Source: Patescibacteria group bacterium
GTDB taxonomy: Bacteria > Patescibacteriota > Patescibacteriia > Patescibacteriales > JAQTRU01
Direction of reading: 5' to 3'
DNA: 41,723 nt
Assembly: GCA_028716725.1 (NCBI GenBank)
Contig: JAQUPG010000014.1
Span: 1 to 41,723, forward strand
Shown: piece after piece, positions 33,944 through 41,056 of the stretch
Position numbering within the stretch: the stretch's first letter is position 1
How the letters are laid out: every line of letters begins with the position of its first letter
Position numbers and translations under genes: made by a program
The notes under the pieces: generated by a model
What the model was told of the DNA's origin: nothing
What the model saw: only the letters and a program-made list of their open reading frames with translations
The model's database searches: none

Positions 33944-34447
33944 TTAATAAATTACTTTATATTTTACCATTATAGCGTCATCGTTTATTTTTTCCATTTT
34001 TTCAAGCTTGAGATTAACGCCAAAATCCTTATTAAAAAGGGAAAGGCCGTCGCCGAATATTTTCGGTTCTATGGTCAAAATAATTTCGGAAATTAATTTT
34101 TTCTCCAAAAACAGGGAATTAAGAAAAGCGCCGCCGCCCAATAAAGCCGATTTATAGCCCATTTTTTCCAGTTCTTTTAAAACCGGCTCCGGTTCGCCAG
34201 TTACCCATTTTACGCCCTCTGTTTTCGGCGGATTTTTTTCCAAGGTAAAGACAACGTTAAGCCGGCCGGGCAGAGGAGCGGGAAAAGTGGCGAAAGTTTT
34301 AGCCCCCATCATAACGACTCCATGCTCTTTAGAAATTTTGGCAAATAATTTCTTATCTTCTTTGCTTGTCCAGTCCGGGAAATGCTTGTCATGTTTGGCA
34401 ATTTTACCGTCTAGGGTTATAGCCATCATCATGGTTACGGGAATCAT
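33944..34447 (-). CDS. Dihydrofolate reductase-like protein (RibD C-terminal type)
   Basis: 167 residues. VTMMMAITLDGKIA at the N-terminus, VVMMGAKTFATFPAPLPGRLNVVFT and ALLGGGAFLNSLFL are the NADPH- and substrate-binding segments of the DHFR/RibD-C fold. Being next to thyA, which produces dihydrofolate, it probably regenerates tetrahydrofolate; a riboflavin-type reductase is the alternative. It is 59 bp after thyA, with a repeat between. Confidence 0.85.
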   Translation of the reverse strand: MIPVTMMMAITLDGKIAKHDKHFPDWTSKEDKKLFAKISKEHGVVMMGAKTFATFPAPLPGRLNVVFTLEKNPPKTEGVKWVTGEPEPVLKELEKMGYKSALLGGGAFLNSLFLEKKLISEIILTIEPKIFGDGLSLFNKDFGVNLKLEKMEKINDDAIMVKYKVIY

Positions 34448-34450
34448 TTA

Positions 34451-34486
34451 ATTTAAGAATTAAGAATTATGATTTAAGAATTAAGA
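34451..34486. repeat. 7-bp-period repeat GAATTAA (thyA to DHFR-like gap)
   Basis: Degenerate tandem units GAATTAA, GAATTAT, GATTTAA, GAATTAA. Confidence 0.75.
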
Positions 34487-34506
34487 TAAAGATGAACCCC
34501 ATGGCG

Positions 34507-35406
34507 TTATACCGCAATAGGAGCTTTGATGGGAGGGTGCGGATCGTAGCCTTCTAAAGTGAAATCTTCGTACTTAAAGGAAAAAATGTCTTTTACTTCT
34601 GGGTTAATTTTCATAGTCGGTAAAGCCCGCGGTTCCCTGGATAGCTGCAAGTTAACCTGCTCGCGGTGATTATTATAAATATGAACGTCTCCGAAAGTAT
34701 GGACAAAATCCCCGAGCTCCCGGCCGGTAACCTGAGCCATCATCATAGTGAGCAGGGCGTAAGAAGCGATGTTAAACGGCACCCCCAAGAAAACATCAGC
34801 GCTTCTTTGGTAAAGCTGGCAGGATAATTTATTATTGGCCACATAAAATTGGAATAAAGTATGGCAGAGCGGGGGAGCGGCCTTTTTGGCTTTTATCAGT
34901 TCCTGGATATCAGCGACATTCCAGGCGCCGACCAGAATCCGGCGCGAGTCCGGATTGTTTTTTATCATCTCGACCACTTCTTCTATCTGGTTAATCGGCT
35001 TGCCGTCATAGCCGGGCCAGCGCACCCATTGTTTGCCGTAGACCGGCCCGAGCTCACCCCATTTTTTAGCGAAATCGTTATCGGTTTTTATTTTTTCCAC
35101 GAATTCTTCCAGGGTTTCGTTTTTATATTCCGGGCTGGCCTTATAACCCTCATAAGGCCATTCATTCCAGATTTTAACGTCGTTATCCACCAAATATTTA
35201 ATGTTGGTGTCGCCTTTTAAAAACCAGAGCAATTCATGAATGATACCCCGCAAAAAAACTTTTTTAGTGGTGAGCAAAGGGAAGCCCTTGGCTAAATCCA
35301 TGCGAATTTGCCGGCCGAAAAGGCTCCTTGTGCCGACCCCGGTCCGGTCGCTTTTGTCAGTGCCGTTGTCTAAAATATCCTGTAATAAGTCTAAATATTG
35401 CTTCAT
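34507..35406 (-). CDS. thyA: Thymidylate synthase
   Basis: Methylates dUMP to dTMP with methylene-tetrahydrofolate. 299 residues. [12 protein letters not shown], the nucleophile Cys in [32 protein letters not shown] and HIYNNHREQ are all present. The central insert (residues 85-135) is the longer, Lactobacillus-type form. It lies between a dCMP deaminase and a DHFR-like gene in one minus-strand operon. Confidence 0.98.
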   Translation of the reverse strand: MKQYLDLLQDILDNGTDKSDRTGVGTRSLFGRQIRMDLAKGFPLLTTKKVFLRGIIHELLWFLKGDTNIKYLVDNDVKIWNEWPYEGYKASPEYKNETLEEFVEKIKTDNDFAKKWGELGPVYGKQWVRWPGYDGKPINQIEEVVEMIKNNPDSRRILVGAWNVADIQELIKAKKAAPPLCHTLFQFYVANNKLSCQLYQRSADVFLGVPFNIASYALLTMMMAQVTGRELGDFVHTFGDVHIYNNHREQVNLQLSREPRALPTMKINPEVKDIFSFKYEDFTLEGYDPHPPIKAPIAV

Positions 35407-35420
35407 ATGTTTTATATTGA

Positions 35421-35918
35421 CTATTGATCTTCATATTCAGCGGTTTTGTCGTTTAATAAATTATATTGCACACCAGCTTCAGTAAATACTTCTTTAGTTC
35501 TTTCTCCGGCGTGATAATCTTCTTCTGAAACGACCCTTTTTATGCCGGCGTTAATTATCATTTTTGCGCAGGCGTAGCAAGGAGTCATTTTTGTGTACAT
35601 CGTTGATCCTTCCAGTTTAATTCCGAAACGCGCAGCCATAACGATAGCATTTTGTTCCGCATGAGTTGTCCTAATGCAGTGTCTTGATTCATGGCCGTCT
35701 TCATGCTTAACAGTGCTCATTTCATGTCCTACTTCATCGCAGTGTTTAAGCCCAACTGGAGCTCCGACATAACCAGTGGCGATAATCCTTTTGTCTTTTA
35801 CGATAACACATCCTGATCTCGCTCGATCGCAAGTTCCTCTGCGTCCGACTACATTTAGGATCTCCATAAAGTATTCATCCCATGATGGACGTTTATAGTT
35901 TTTGTCTTGATTTTCCAT
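35421..35918 (-). CDS. Deoxycytidylate (dCMP) deaminase
   Basis: 165 residues. The zinc site is HAEQNAI (His and catalytic Glu) and [10 protein letters not shown] (two Cys). The N-terminal [18 protein letters not shown] and [14 protein letters not shown] are the substrate-binding parts typical of ComEB/dCMP deaminases. It converts dCMP to dUMP for ThyA, and is the first gene of the operon behind an extended -10 promoter. Confidence 0.95.
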   Translation of the reverse strand: MENQDKNYKRPSWDEYFMEILNVVGRRGTCDRARSGCVIVKDKRIIATGYVGAPVGLKHCDEVGHEMSTVKHEDGHESRHCIRTTHAEQNAIVMAARFGIKLEGSTMYTKMTPCYACAKMIINAGIKRVVSEEDYHAGERTKEVFTEAGVQYNLLNDKTAEYEDQ

Positions 35919-35954
35919 AGTTTTTGTTGCGAATAAGTTTGTTAGAGTATTTCT

Positions 35955-35963
35955 ATTTTAGCA
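35955..35963 (-). promoter_or_regulatory. Extended -10 promoter of the thymidylate operon
   Basis: Minus strand: TGCTAAAAT, about 35 nt before the dCMP deaminase ATG. The -35 is weak. Confidence 0.55.
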
Positions 35964-35988
35964 GATTAAAAAAAAGAGGGCAAATCAC

Positions 35989-36014
35989 ATAACTCATAAC
36001 GCGTAACGCATAAC
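35989..36014. repeat. 7-bp-period repeat AACGCAT type
   Basis: ATAACTCATAACGCGTAACG units, the same heptads as the arms around the four-helix-bundle gene, but here without the gene. Confidence 0.75.
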
Positions 36015-36015
36015 A

Positions 36016-36053
36016 TTACCCCCTTTCGAAAAGGGGGTTGGGGGTTTTTAGGG
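36016..36053. repeat. C-rich palindromic repeat, half element
   Basis: CCCCCTTTCGAAAAGGGGG hairpin followed by TTGGGGGTTTTTAGGGG, the layout of one half of the 1583 and 13697 elements. Confidence 0.65.
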
Positions 36054-36101
36054 GAAAAGCAGGAACTTTGATTATGGCTGACCATTAAATTGAATATAAG
36101 C

Positions 36102-36140
36102 AAAAGGCTCAGCTATCTTGACAGAGGCTGAGCCTTTTTA
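36102..36140. terminator. Terminator of the secE-nusG-rplK-rplA transcript
   Basis: AAAAGGCTCAG/CTGAGCCTTTT perfect stem just after the rplA stop on the minus strand; symmetrical enough to act both ways. Confidence 0.85.
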
Positions 36141-36158
36141 TGGGATTATTTAATGTTA

Positions 36159-36908
36159 TTAATTGGTTTCCACCTTAATGCCCGGACCCATAGAAGAGCT
36201 TATGGCGATATTCTTTATATAAACGCCTTTGGAACTGGTTGGCTTGGCTTTCTTTACGGCTTCCAGAAAAACATTATAATTTTCCTGAAGTTCTCCCTCC
36301 GGGAAACTTACTTTTCCGATAACGGCGTGGACATTGCCCGTATCATCGCTTCTGAAGCTTACCTTGCCTTTTTTTAATTCGGCCACGGCTTTGGCCGGAT
36401 TCGGGGTAACGGTTTCATTTTTCGGCGAAGGCATAAGGCCGCGGGTGCCTAAAATTTTAGCAATGGCGGCTAAATTTTTCATCATCGCCGGTTCCGCTAC
36501 CGCCACCTGGAAATCGGTTTTTTCGGTTTTTTTGATTTCCGCGATTAATTCTTCTCCGCCGGCTAAATCAGCGCCGGCGGCTTTAACTTCCTTTACTTTC
36601 TCCGGCATGACAAAAGCGGCGACTTTTACGGTTTTGCCGGTTCCGTGCGGCAGGCTGACAGTAGATCTTATTTGCTGGTCGCCCTTTTTCGTATCAATTC
36701 CCAAGCGGAAATGAACTTCTACTGAAGCGTCAAATTTCGTTTTTGACAATTTTTTAGTCAAGGCAATCGCTTCTTTCGCCGGATAAGCTTTAGCCCTGTC
36801 AATTTCGGTTGTTTTTATTTGTTCTTTTGTCTCCTGTTTTTCTTCCTGTTTCTCTTGCCTCGCCGTAGTCCCGCTAAGCGGGACGGAGGCGGGTTGCTTT
36901 TTTGCCAT
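36159..36908 (-). CDS. rplA: 50S ribosomal protein L1 with N-terminal extension
   Basis: L1 of the large-subunit stalk. VEVHFRLGIDTKKGDQQIRS and STVSLPHGTGKTVKVAAF are the RNA-binding signatures; GTRGLMPSPKNETVTPNP follows. The ATG at 36908 (MAKKQPASVPLSG) is preferred; the track start reads through a palindrome. Compared with typical L1, residues 5-35 are an extra polar segment, partly coded by a GTCCCGC hairpin and then by Gln/Glu/Lys codons. It is the last gene of the cluster. Confidence 0.96.
   Translation of the reverse strand: MAKKQPASVPLSGTTARQEKQEEKQETKEQIKTTEIDRAKAYPAKEAIALTKKLSKTKFDASVEVHFRLGIDTKKGDQQIRSTVSLPHGTGKTVKVAAFVMPEKVKEVKAAGADLAGGEELIAEIKKTEKTDFQVAVAEPAMMKNLAAIAKILGTRGLMPSPKNETVTPNPAKAVAELKKGKVSFRSDDTGNVHAVIGKVSFPEGELQENYNVFLEAVKKAKPTSSKGVYIKNIAISSSMGPGIKVETN
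36868..36884. repeat. GTCCCGC hairpin inside the rplA coding sequence
   Basis: GTCCCGC-TAA-GCGGGAC, translated within the N-terminal extension of L1 (PASVPLSGTTA). Confidence 0.75.
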
Positions 36909-36926
36909 ATATTTCGTGGTGCGAGC

Positions 36927-36944
36927 GTCCCGAGCTCTCGGGAC
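36927..36944. repeat. GTCCCGAG palindrome, copy 1
   Basis: GTCCCGAG-CT-CTCGGGAC, just upstream of rplA. A second copy with a TA centre lies at 38468-38485. Confidence 0.85.
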
Positions 36945-36967
36945 TCCCACAATTATTATAAATAGTT

Positions 36968-36993
36968 AAAATTCGTAATTCTTAAATCTTAAT
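36968..36993. repeat. 7-bp-period repeat (rplK to rplA gap)
   Basis: Degenerate CGTAATT, CTTAAAT, CTTAATT units directly after the rplK stop. Confidence 0.55.
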
Positions 36994-37416
36994 TTACTTT
37001 ATTTCCACTCCCATTTGCCTGGCTGTCCCGGCGATAATTTTTTTCGCCTGTTTAACGTCATTAGTATTAAGGTCGGGCAGTTTAACAGTGGCAATTTCTT
37101 CCAATTGTTTGTCCGTAAGAGTGGCAACCTTTTCCGTCAGAGGCTTGCCCGAGCCGCTTTTTATTTTAGCGTATTTTTTTATCAGTTCAGCGGCGGGCGG
37201 AGTTTTCATTATAAAAGTGAAAGTGCGGTCTTCAAAAACCGTAATTTCCACCGGAATAATATCGCCCATCTTATCCTTTGAAGCCTCATTAAATTTAGAG
37301 CAGAAATCAGCGATATTTAAGCCATGCTGGCCCAAAGCCGGACCAACCGGAGGGGCAGGATTAGCCTGGCCGGCCGGAATCTGTAATTTTATTTTCGTCA
37401 GAATTTTTTTCGCCAT
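36994..37416 (-). CDS. rplK: 50S ribosomal protein L11
   Basis: 140 residues, standard length. The N-terminal domain has [20 protein letters not shown], the C-terminal RNA-binding domain ends [11 protein letters not shown]. It binds the GTPase-associated region of 23S rRNA. The normal nusG-rplK-rplA order is kept. Confidence 0.98.
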   Translation of the reverse strand: MAKKILTKIKLQIPAGQANPAPPVGPALGQHGLNIADFCSKFNEASKDKMGDIIPVEITVFEDRTFTFIMKTPPAAELIKKYAKIKSGSGKPLTEKVATLTDKQLEEIATVKLPDLNTNDVKQAKKIIAGTARQMGVEIK

Positions 37417-37426
37417 ATATATTAGT

Positions 37427-37541
37427 TGATTAGTTACTTAGTTGATTAGGGATTAGTTTTTTAACTAAGAAGCATATCCCCGCATACATTAATTCATAGA
37501 GCCTAATTAACTAATTAACTAAGCCCTAATTAACTAAAGTT
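37427..37541. repeat. 7-bp-period repeats, inverted pair (nusG to rplK gap)
   Basis: TTAGTTGA-type heptads face CTAATTAACTAA-type heptads across a short unique centre containing AGCATATCCCCGCAT. Confidence 0.7.
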
Positions 37542-38085
37542 ATACTTTCTTAATTTGCAAAAAATCTAATTCTACCGGCGTTTCCCGCCCGAACATAGAA
37601 ACGGAAACTTTTATTTTTCCTTTCGCTTCATCAATATGGGTTACTTTCCCCTCAAGGTTCTTAAAGGGGCCGTCGGTTATTTTAACCGGCGAACCGACGG
37701 AAACGTCGATTTTATACTTCGGCTCTTCCACGCCCATTCTTTTCTGCAGGCCCTTTACCTCTTTTTCGCTGATCGGCGTCGGGACAGTGCCCGTGCCGAT
37801 AAAGCCGGTAACGTTGGGGGTATTGCGGACAACGTACCAGGAGTCATCAGTCACAACCATCTCCACCAAAACATAGCCGGGGAAGATTTTTTCCTCTATC
37901 ACTTTGCGCTTACCGTTTTTAATCCGGATTTTCTTTTCGGTCGGAATGAGGATATTAAAAATCTTATCTTCCATGTCCATGGATTCAATCCTTTGTTTTA
38001 AATTCTGGGCGACATTTTCCTCATAGCCGGAATAAGTATGCAGGACATACCAGCGCCGGCCTTGATTTAAAATTTGTTTAGCCAT
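37540..38085 (-). CDS. nusG: Transcription termination/antitermination protein NusG
   Basis: 181 residues from the ATG at 38085 (MAKQILNQGRRWYVLHTYSG). The NGN domain includes YEENVAQNLKQRI and EKIFPGYVLVEMV; the KOW domain near the C-terminus has VKITDGPFKNLEGKV. NusG binds RNA polymerase and links it to Rho or the ribosome. It follows secE in the usual order. Confidence 0.97.
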   Translation of the reverse strand: MAKQILNQGRRWYVLHTYSGYEENVAQNLKQRIESMDMEDKIFNILIPTEKKIRIKNGKRKVIEEKIFPGYVLVEMVVTDDSWYVVRNTPNVTGFIGTGTVPTPISEKEVKGLQKRMGVEEPKYKIDVSVGSPVKITDGPFKNLEGKVTHIDEAKGKIKVSVSMFGRETPVELDFLQIKKV

Positions 38086-38092
38086 TTTTTCA

Positions 38093-38155
38093 ATTATCAA
38101 TTTTCAATTATCAATTTTCAATTAATGTTGAAAATCTAATTGTTGAAAATTATTC
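38093..38155. repeat. 7-bp-period repeats, inverted pair (secE to nusG gap)
   Basis: CAATTAT/CAATTTT alternating heptads (about four) followed by inverted GTTGAAAATCTAATTGTTG. Confidence 0.85.
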
Positions 38156-38161
38156 GAAAAA

Positions 38162-38347
38162 TTACTTAATAACTAATCCCAATAGCCAGTTAAAAAGATA
38201 GTCCAGGGCGCCCAAAAAAGCCGCGACGGCCAGACTTAAGCCGATAACGAGCAGAGTATAATTATAAGTTTCTTTCTTAGTCGGCCAGGTGACTTTTTTC
38301 ATTTCCTCGACTGAAGCTTTTATGTAATCCGCTAACTTGTTAGCCAT
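38162..38347 (-). CDS. secE: Preprotein translocase subunit SecE
   Basis: 61 residues, the single-membrane-segment form. IKASVEEMKKVTWPTKKETY is the conserved cytosolic amphipathic helix, followed by one membrane helix. SecE clamps SecY in the protein-conducting channel. First gene of the secE-nusG-rplK-rplA transcript. Confidence 0.96.
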   Translation of the reverse strand: MANKLADYIKASVEEMKKVTWPTKKETYNYTLLVIGLSLAVAAFLGALDYLFNWLLGLVIK

Positions 38348-38371
38348 AAGATTTTATTTGGTTTAAAGTAA

Positions 38372-38396
38372 TTAAAAACCGCCTCTTTTGGCAGTT
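38372..38396 (-). terminator. Terminator-like hairpin in the secE leader
   Basis: On the minus-strand RNA, AACUGCC pairs with GGCGGUU (one G-U pair), followed by UUUUUAAUU. It lies between the secE promoter and start codon and could attenuate the operon. Confidence 0.55.
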
Positions 38397-38412
38397 GTTC
38401 CTATTTGCTTAT

Positions 38413-38441
38413 ATAATACAGGATAGTTATTGATATGTCAA
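38413..38441 (-). promoter_or_regulatory. Promoter of secE-nusG-rplK-rplA
   Basis: Minus strand: perfect TTGACA, 17-bp spacer, TATTAT. Confidence 0.85.
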
Positions 38442-38467
38442 GAGGCAAGAGGAATTGACCCCACTTC

Positions 38468-38485
38468 GTCCCGAGTACTCGGGAC
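38468..38485. repeat. GTCCCGAG palindrome, copy 2
   Basis: GTCCCGAG-TA-CTCGGGAC between divergent promoters, followed by GGGGCGAGACGAAGCGAC. Matches copy 1 except at the centre. Confidence 0.85.
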
Positions 38486-38565
38486 TCCGAGGGGCGAGAC
38501 GAAGCGACACTGGATCTGAAGTTTTTAAACAAGCTCTCATGCTTGGTTATGAGATATACGGATTC

Positions 38566-38593
38566 TTGACAAATTCACATATTTTGTTATAAA
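38566..38593 (+). promoter_or_regulatory. Promoter of the 38619 gene
   Basis: TTGACA, 16-bp spacer, TATAAA with an upstream TG. Confidence 0.8.
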
Positions 38594-38618
38594 AGAAAAT
38601 AAGGAAAAGGAGGAGCGC

Positions 38619-38921
38619 ATGGATGACAGAATAGACATAACCGGAGTTTTGTTCTTTGCTTTTTTTATTATTGCCGGAGGCATCAAGGGGATGCTTCTTT
38701 TTCCCGGTTGCTGGTGGTTGTCTTTGCCAATAGGAGGAGCACTGGGATTTTTGTCGGCGATAATAATTTGTTTTTTTCTGCTGCTTGCAATTGCCTGCGC
38801 CTTTGTGTCCATTTTGCTTTTTGCCCTGGCATTTTTTTTGCTAAAAAAATCGGCAGGAGCAATAGAAGAGTTTATCAAGGAATTGATAAAACTAATAAAA
38901 ACAACCCTGCCTATTATTTAA
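38619..38921 (+). CDS. Small polytopic membrane protein (SD cassette)
   Basis: 100 residues with about three membrane segments (GVLFFAFFIIAGG; GGALGFLSAIIICFF; a long third, LLLAIACAFVSILLFALAF) and a basic C-terminus (KKSAGAIEEFIKELIKLIKT). Not recognised. AAAAGGAGGAGCGC before the ATG is a strong SD; its own terminator overlaps the last codons. Translation of the opposite strand (38537-38878) gives no plausible protein. Confidence 0.8.
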   Translation: MDDRIDITGVLFFAFFIIAGGIKGMLLFPGCWWLSLPIGGALGFLSAIIICFFLLLAIACAFVSILLFALAFFLLKKSAGAIEEFIKELIKLIKTTLPII

Positions 38922-38946
38922 CCGGCGAGAATAATGGCAGGGCTTT
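38908..38946 (+). terminator. Terminator of the 38619 gene
   Basis: CCCTGCC-TATTATT/AATAAT-GGCAGGG stem with a CTTTTG tail; the 5-prime arm is within the last codons. Confidence 0.8.
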
Positions 38947-38964
38947 TGTATATCCTGGTAAATA

Positions 38965-38973
38965 TGTTATTAT
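38965..38973 (+). promoter_or_regulatory. Extended -10 promoter of the 39023 gene
   Basis: TGTTATTAT, with TTGTAT 16 bp upstream of the -10. Confidence 0.6.
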
Positions 38974-39022
38974 TTATATAATAAGCAGAAAGTATGATGC
39001 GATGGAGAAAGGAGAGTATGTG

Positions 39023-39187
39023 ATGAAAAACGGTTGTTTGTTGTCAAGATGGAGTTTGCACCGTATGTCTGTTCGGAATAGCCACTCAGGAGAAGAATAC
39101 CCAAAGGGAAGAATTCCCACTTGCGATGGTATAAGGCCGCGCAGGGATCCTTTTAGTAAACCGGATACAAAATTTAGGGAAAACTAA
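39023..39187 (+). CDS. Small hypothetical basic protein, 54 aa (SD cassette)
   Basis: The ATG at 39023 follows GAAAGGAGAGTATGTG; the track's 159-residue version runs back through the previous gene in another frame. The protein (MKNGCLLSRWSLHRMSVRN at the start) is rich in Arg, Lys, Ser and Pro with two Cys; no known domain. It has its own promoter and a terminator 54 bp downstream. Confidence 0.68.
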   Translation: MKNGCLLSRWSLHRMSVRNSHSGEEYPKGRIPTCDGIRPRRDPFSKPDTKFREN

Positions 39188-39240
39188 CTATGTACGGTTA
39201 AATTTTTTCTCCTCGCTCTTTTATTATTCATGGCAGAGCC

Positions 39241-39282
39241 AGCCTGCTTGACAGCAATATCTTTGAGCAGGCTTTTTTCTTT
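39241..39282 (+). terminator. Terminator of the 39023 gene
   Basis: AGCCTGCTT/GAGCAGGCT stem followed by six T residues. Confidence 0.88.
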
Positions 39283-39293
39283 TTTAAAATTCG

Positions 39294-39302
39294 TGCTATA
39301 CT
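39294..39302 (+). promoter_or_regulatory. Extended -10 promoter of the 39339 gene
   Basis: TGCTATACT about 37 bases before the ATG. Confidence 0.6.
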
Positions 39303-39338
39303 ATTTGTATAAAATAATTTAATATTAAATCTACTAAT

Positions 39339-39572
39339 ATGGAAAATCCTTTAAAAACGGTTGAGAAAAAAATAAACGGGTTCATCTGGACTTTAGCTAT
39401 TAACGGCGTGATTCTGCTTCTCTTGGGAGTTTTAATTGTCTGGACCGATTTTATGCTCCGGCTGGTTATAGGCGTTCTGGCTATAATGGTGGCTTATGTT
39501 TTTTTCTACAGCGCTTATCGAGTCTGGTCTTTTAAGAAAGATATTGAGAAATATCTTAAGTTTTTGAAATAG
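39339..39572 (+). CDS. Small membrane protein with two transmembrane helices
   Basis: 77 residues. A short polar N-terminus, two hydrophobic helices (IWTLAINGVILLLLGVLIVW and LVIGVLAIMVAYVFFYSAY) and a basic C-terminus (FKKDIEKYLKFLK). No motif beyond this. No SD; the start follows an A/T-rich stretch, so it belongs to the non-SD gene class. Confidence 0.75.
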   Translation: MENPLKTVEKKINGFIWTLAINGVILLLLGVLIVWTDFMLRLVIGVLAIMVAYVFFYSAYRVWSFKKDIEKYLKFLK

Positions 39573-39618
39573 TTACGAATTACAAATCTATTACAAATTT
39601 ACAAATTAATAATTTGTA
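39571..39618. repeat. Degenerate 7-bp-period repeat (39339 to 39622 gap)
   Basis: ATTACGA, ATTACAA and related units ending AATTTGTA. Confidence 0.5.
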
Positions 39619-39621
39619 GAA

Positions 39622-40107
39622 ATGACGAGTATGATCAAAAAGAAATTTATTTTTTTAGTTTTAATTTTTGTTTTATTATTAGCTGGCTGCGGGCAGAAAC
39701 CAGACATGGATCAATCGGCCGCCGACGGCAATTTCCACTACCAGAATAAGGATTTGGGTTTTTCTTTGGTTCTTCCCCCGGAATTCTTGTATTATCAGAC
39801 CCAGAGAAAAGAAACCGCTGATTATGTTGACCTTGAATTTTTTGTGCCGACCGCAGATACGAACTATTATCAGGATGTAGCCGGATACGGCAAGGCAGTG
39901 GTGATAAGGATTTTTAATGAAAAAAGCTGGGAGCAGGCGAGCGGAGAGGGGATTTATCAAAAACTGGGAGAAAATAAAGGTTGGCTGCCGGGCAGGGAAG
40001 ACAGGATTTATACTATAAAATTTTGGGGCGAGGCGCCGCTTGACTGGCAGGAAAAATGGAGCGAAGAAATAAAGCAGAAAATTATAGGCGGATTTAAAGT
40101 AATATAA
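39622..40107 (+). CDS. Putative lipoprotein of unknown function
   Basis: 161 residues. Basic start, hydrophobic segment and lipobox LLLAGCGQ with the Cys at about residue 23; maturation would attach lipid to that Cys. The mature part (YQNKDLGFSLVLPPEFLYYQ, then KAVVIRIFNEKSWEQ) resembles small extracytoplasmic domains seen in CPR lipoproteins but no named family. An ATG at 39631 is an alternative start that suits the signal peptide better. Confidence 0.8.
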   Translation: MTSMIKKKFIFLVLIFVLLLAGCGQKPDMDQSAADGNFHYQNKDLGFSLVLPPEFLYYQTQRKETADYVDLEFFVPTADTNYYQDVAGYGKAVVIRIFNEKSWEQASGEGIYQKLGENKGWLPGREDRIYTIKFWGEAPLDWQEKWSEEIKQKIIGGFKVI

Positions 40108-40165
40108 AAGCCAAAAAGAAAAAGTAGGAAGAATAAAAATTGGGGTCAGTCAATATGGATTGAGC

Positions 40166-40171
40166 TAAAAT
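40166..40171 (+). promoter_or_regulatory. -10 box six bases before the 40178 ATG
   Basis: TAAAAT followed by six T residues and the ATG, the same spacing as at pcm, so a leaderless start is possible. No clear -35. Confidence 0.35.
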
Positions 40172-40177
40172 TTTTTT

Positions 40178-40711
40178 ATGGATAAAAGCATTTTGAAAAA
40201 TAAACTGAAAATCCAGCTAAAAAATTTTGCTTGGCGGGCAATTACCACAGTTATTTTAACCTTGGTTGCGGTTGCCACCGTTTTGGTTTATGCGGCTTTT
40301 ACCGAACCTTTAGTTGGACCGAATGATTCTGACCAGGATTTCCTGCAGAATATTTTAGGCGCTGATAATAATAACAATGATTTTAGTTCTTCTAATGTCG
40401 CTTCTAATGTGGATGGCAGTATCATTGAAAGACAAGAATATATTCAGACAGGAATCGGCACCAGCACTGACGCGGCTTCTATGTCCGCAACTTTATTTGC
40501 CGGACAAGAAGCTATTTATGGACAAGTGGATAATAGTTATAGCGCTTGTTATACAATCGGTCAATACTGTGGTTATAAAACATGCTCTTCGTATCCTAGC
40601 TGCTTAGGTGGATGGACGAGTTTAGGAAATTTTACCACAAGGGGTGGTTGCTATACCAATATAAATGACTGTGAGATTAATTCTTGGAACGTTTGTTGCT
40701 TACCTAGGTAA
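40178..40711 (+). CDS. Membrane-anchored Cys-rich surface protein
   Basis: 177 residues. One N-terminal membrane helix (about residues 21-41), then TEPLVGPNDSDQDFLQNILG, a low-complexity Asn/Ser linker, and a C-terminal domain with eight Cys in about 55 residues (CYTIGQYCGYKTCSSYPSC, then a GGCYTNINDC pair and final CC). Such Cys density suggests disulfides and an extracellular place. There is no type IV prepilin cleavage motif. Function unknown. Confidence 0.75.
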   Translation: MDKSILKNKLKIQLKNFAWRAITTVILTLVAVATVLVYAAFTEPLVGPNDSDQDFLQNILGADNNNNDFSSSNVASNVDGSIIERQEYIQTGIGTSTDAASMSATLFAGQEAIYGQVDNSYSACYTIGQYCGYKTCSSYPSCLGGWTSLGNFTTRGGCYTNINDCEINSWNVCCLPR

Positions 40712-40787
40712 TGGCTGGAATTCCCTCCAGTTGAGTCTTTTCTGAAAGGGCTTACATTCCGTGTAAACATAAATTAGAATAAAATTC

Positions 40788-40816
40788 TTGACAAATTTTA
40801 TTTGTTGGTATACCAT
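40788..40816 (+). promoter_or_regulatory. Promoter of the SAM riboswitch transcript
   Basis: Perfect TTGACA, 17-bp spacer, TACCAT; a TATACC at 15-bp spacing with TG upstream is an alternative -10. Confidence 0.7.
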
Positions 40817-40840
40817 TAACTTAGCATTTTAAAATCTAAA

Positions 40841-40936
40841 AGTATCAAGAGAGGCGCGAGGGACTAGACCTTATGACCGCCCGCCAACCCGGATAAAGCC
40901 GGGTGGTAAATTCTACCCCCAAAGGGGAAAGATAGG
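40841..40936 (+). ncRNA. SAM-I (S-box) riboswitch aptamer
   Basis: The conserved S-box landmarks occur in order: TATCAAGAGAGG, GAGGGACTAGACC, TTATGACC, GCCAACC, a P3 stem ACCCGG/CCGGGT, GGTGGTAAATTC, a P4 stem CCCC/GGGG and GGAAAGATA. This matches the SAM-I core including the J1/2, J3/4 and J4/1 segments. P2 pairs GGCG/CGCC and AGG/CCU. P1 is only four pairs (TATC/GATA), which is short. Known S-box RNAs bind S-adenosylmethionine and usually end transcription when it is bound. Confidence 0.85.
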
Positions 40937-40964
40937 GTCCTGCCAGATAAGCAGGGCAAAAAGC

Positions 40965-41015
40965 AAAAAAGCTTCTTATTCTAAATCTTTGGGGTAAGAG
41001 GCTTTTTTGTTTTTG
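40965..41015 (+). terminator. Riboswitch-associated intrinsic terminator
   Basis: AAAAAAGCTTCTTATTC pairs with GGGTAAGAGGCTTTTTT, with a few G-U pairs, then TTTTTG. It lies about 30 nt after the aptamer and before the SD, as in a switch that stops transcription. The antiterminator pairing is not clear to me. Confidence 0.85.
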
Positions 41016-41056
41016 CTCTTTTGAAATTCGTCTAACCTTTTTAAAAGGAGGAAGTT

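Noticed and set aside
38708-39187. 159-aa plus-strand ORF
   Set aside because: Its first half is a second frame of the 38619 membrane protein gene; only the last 54 codons follow an SD.
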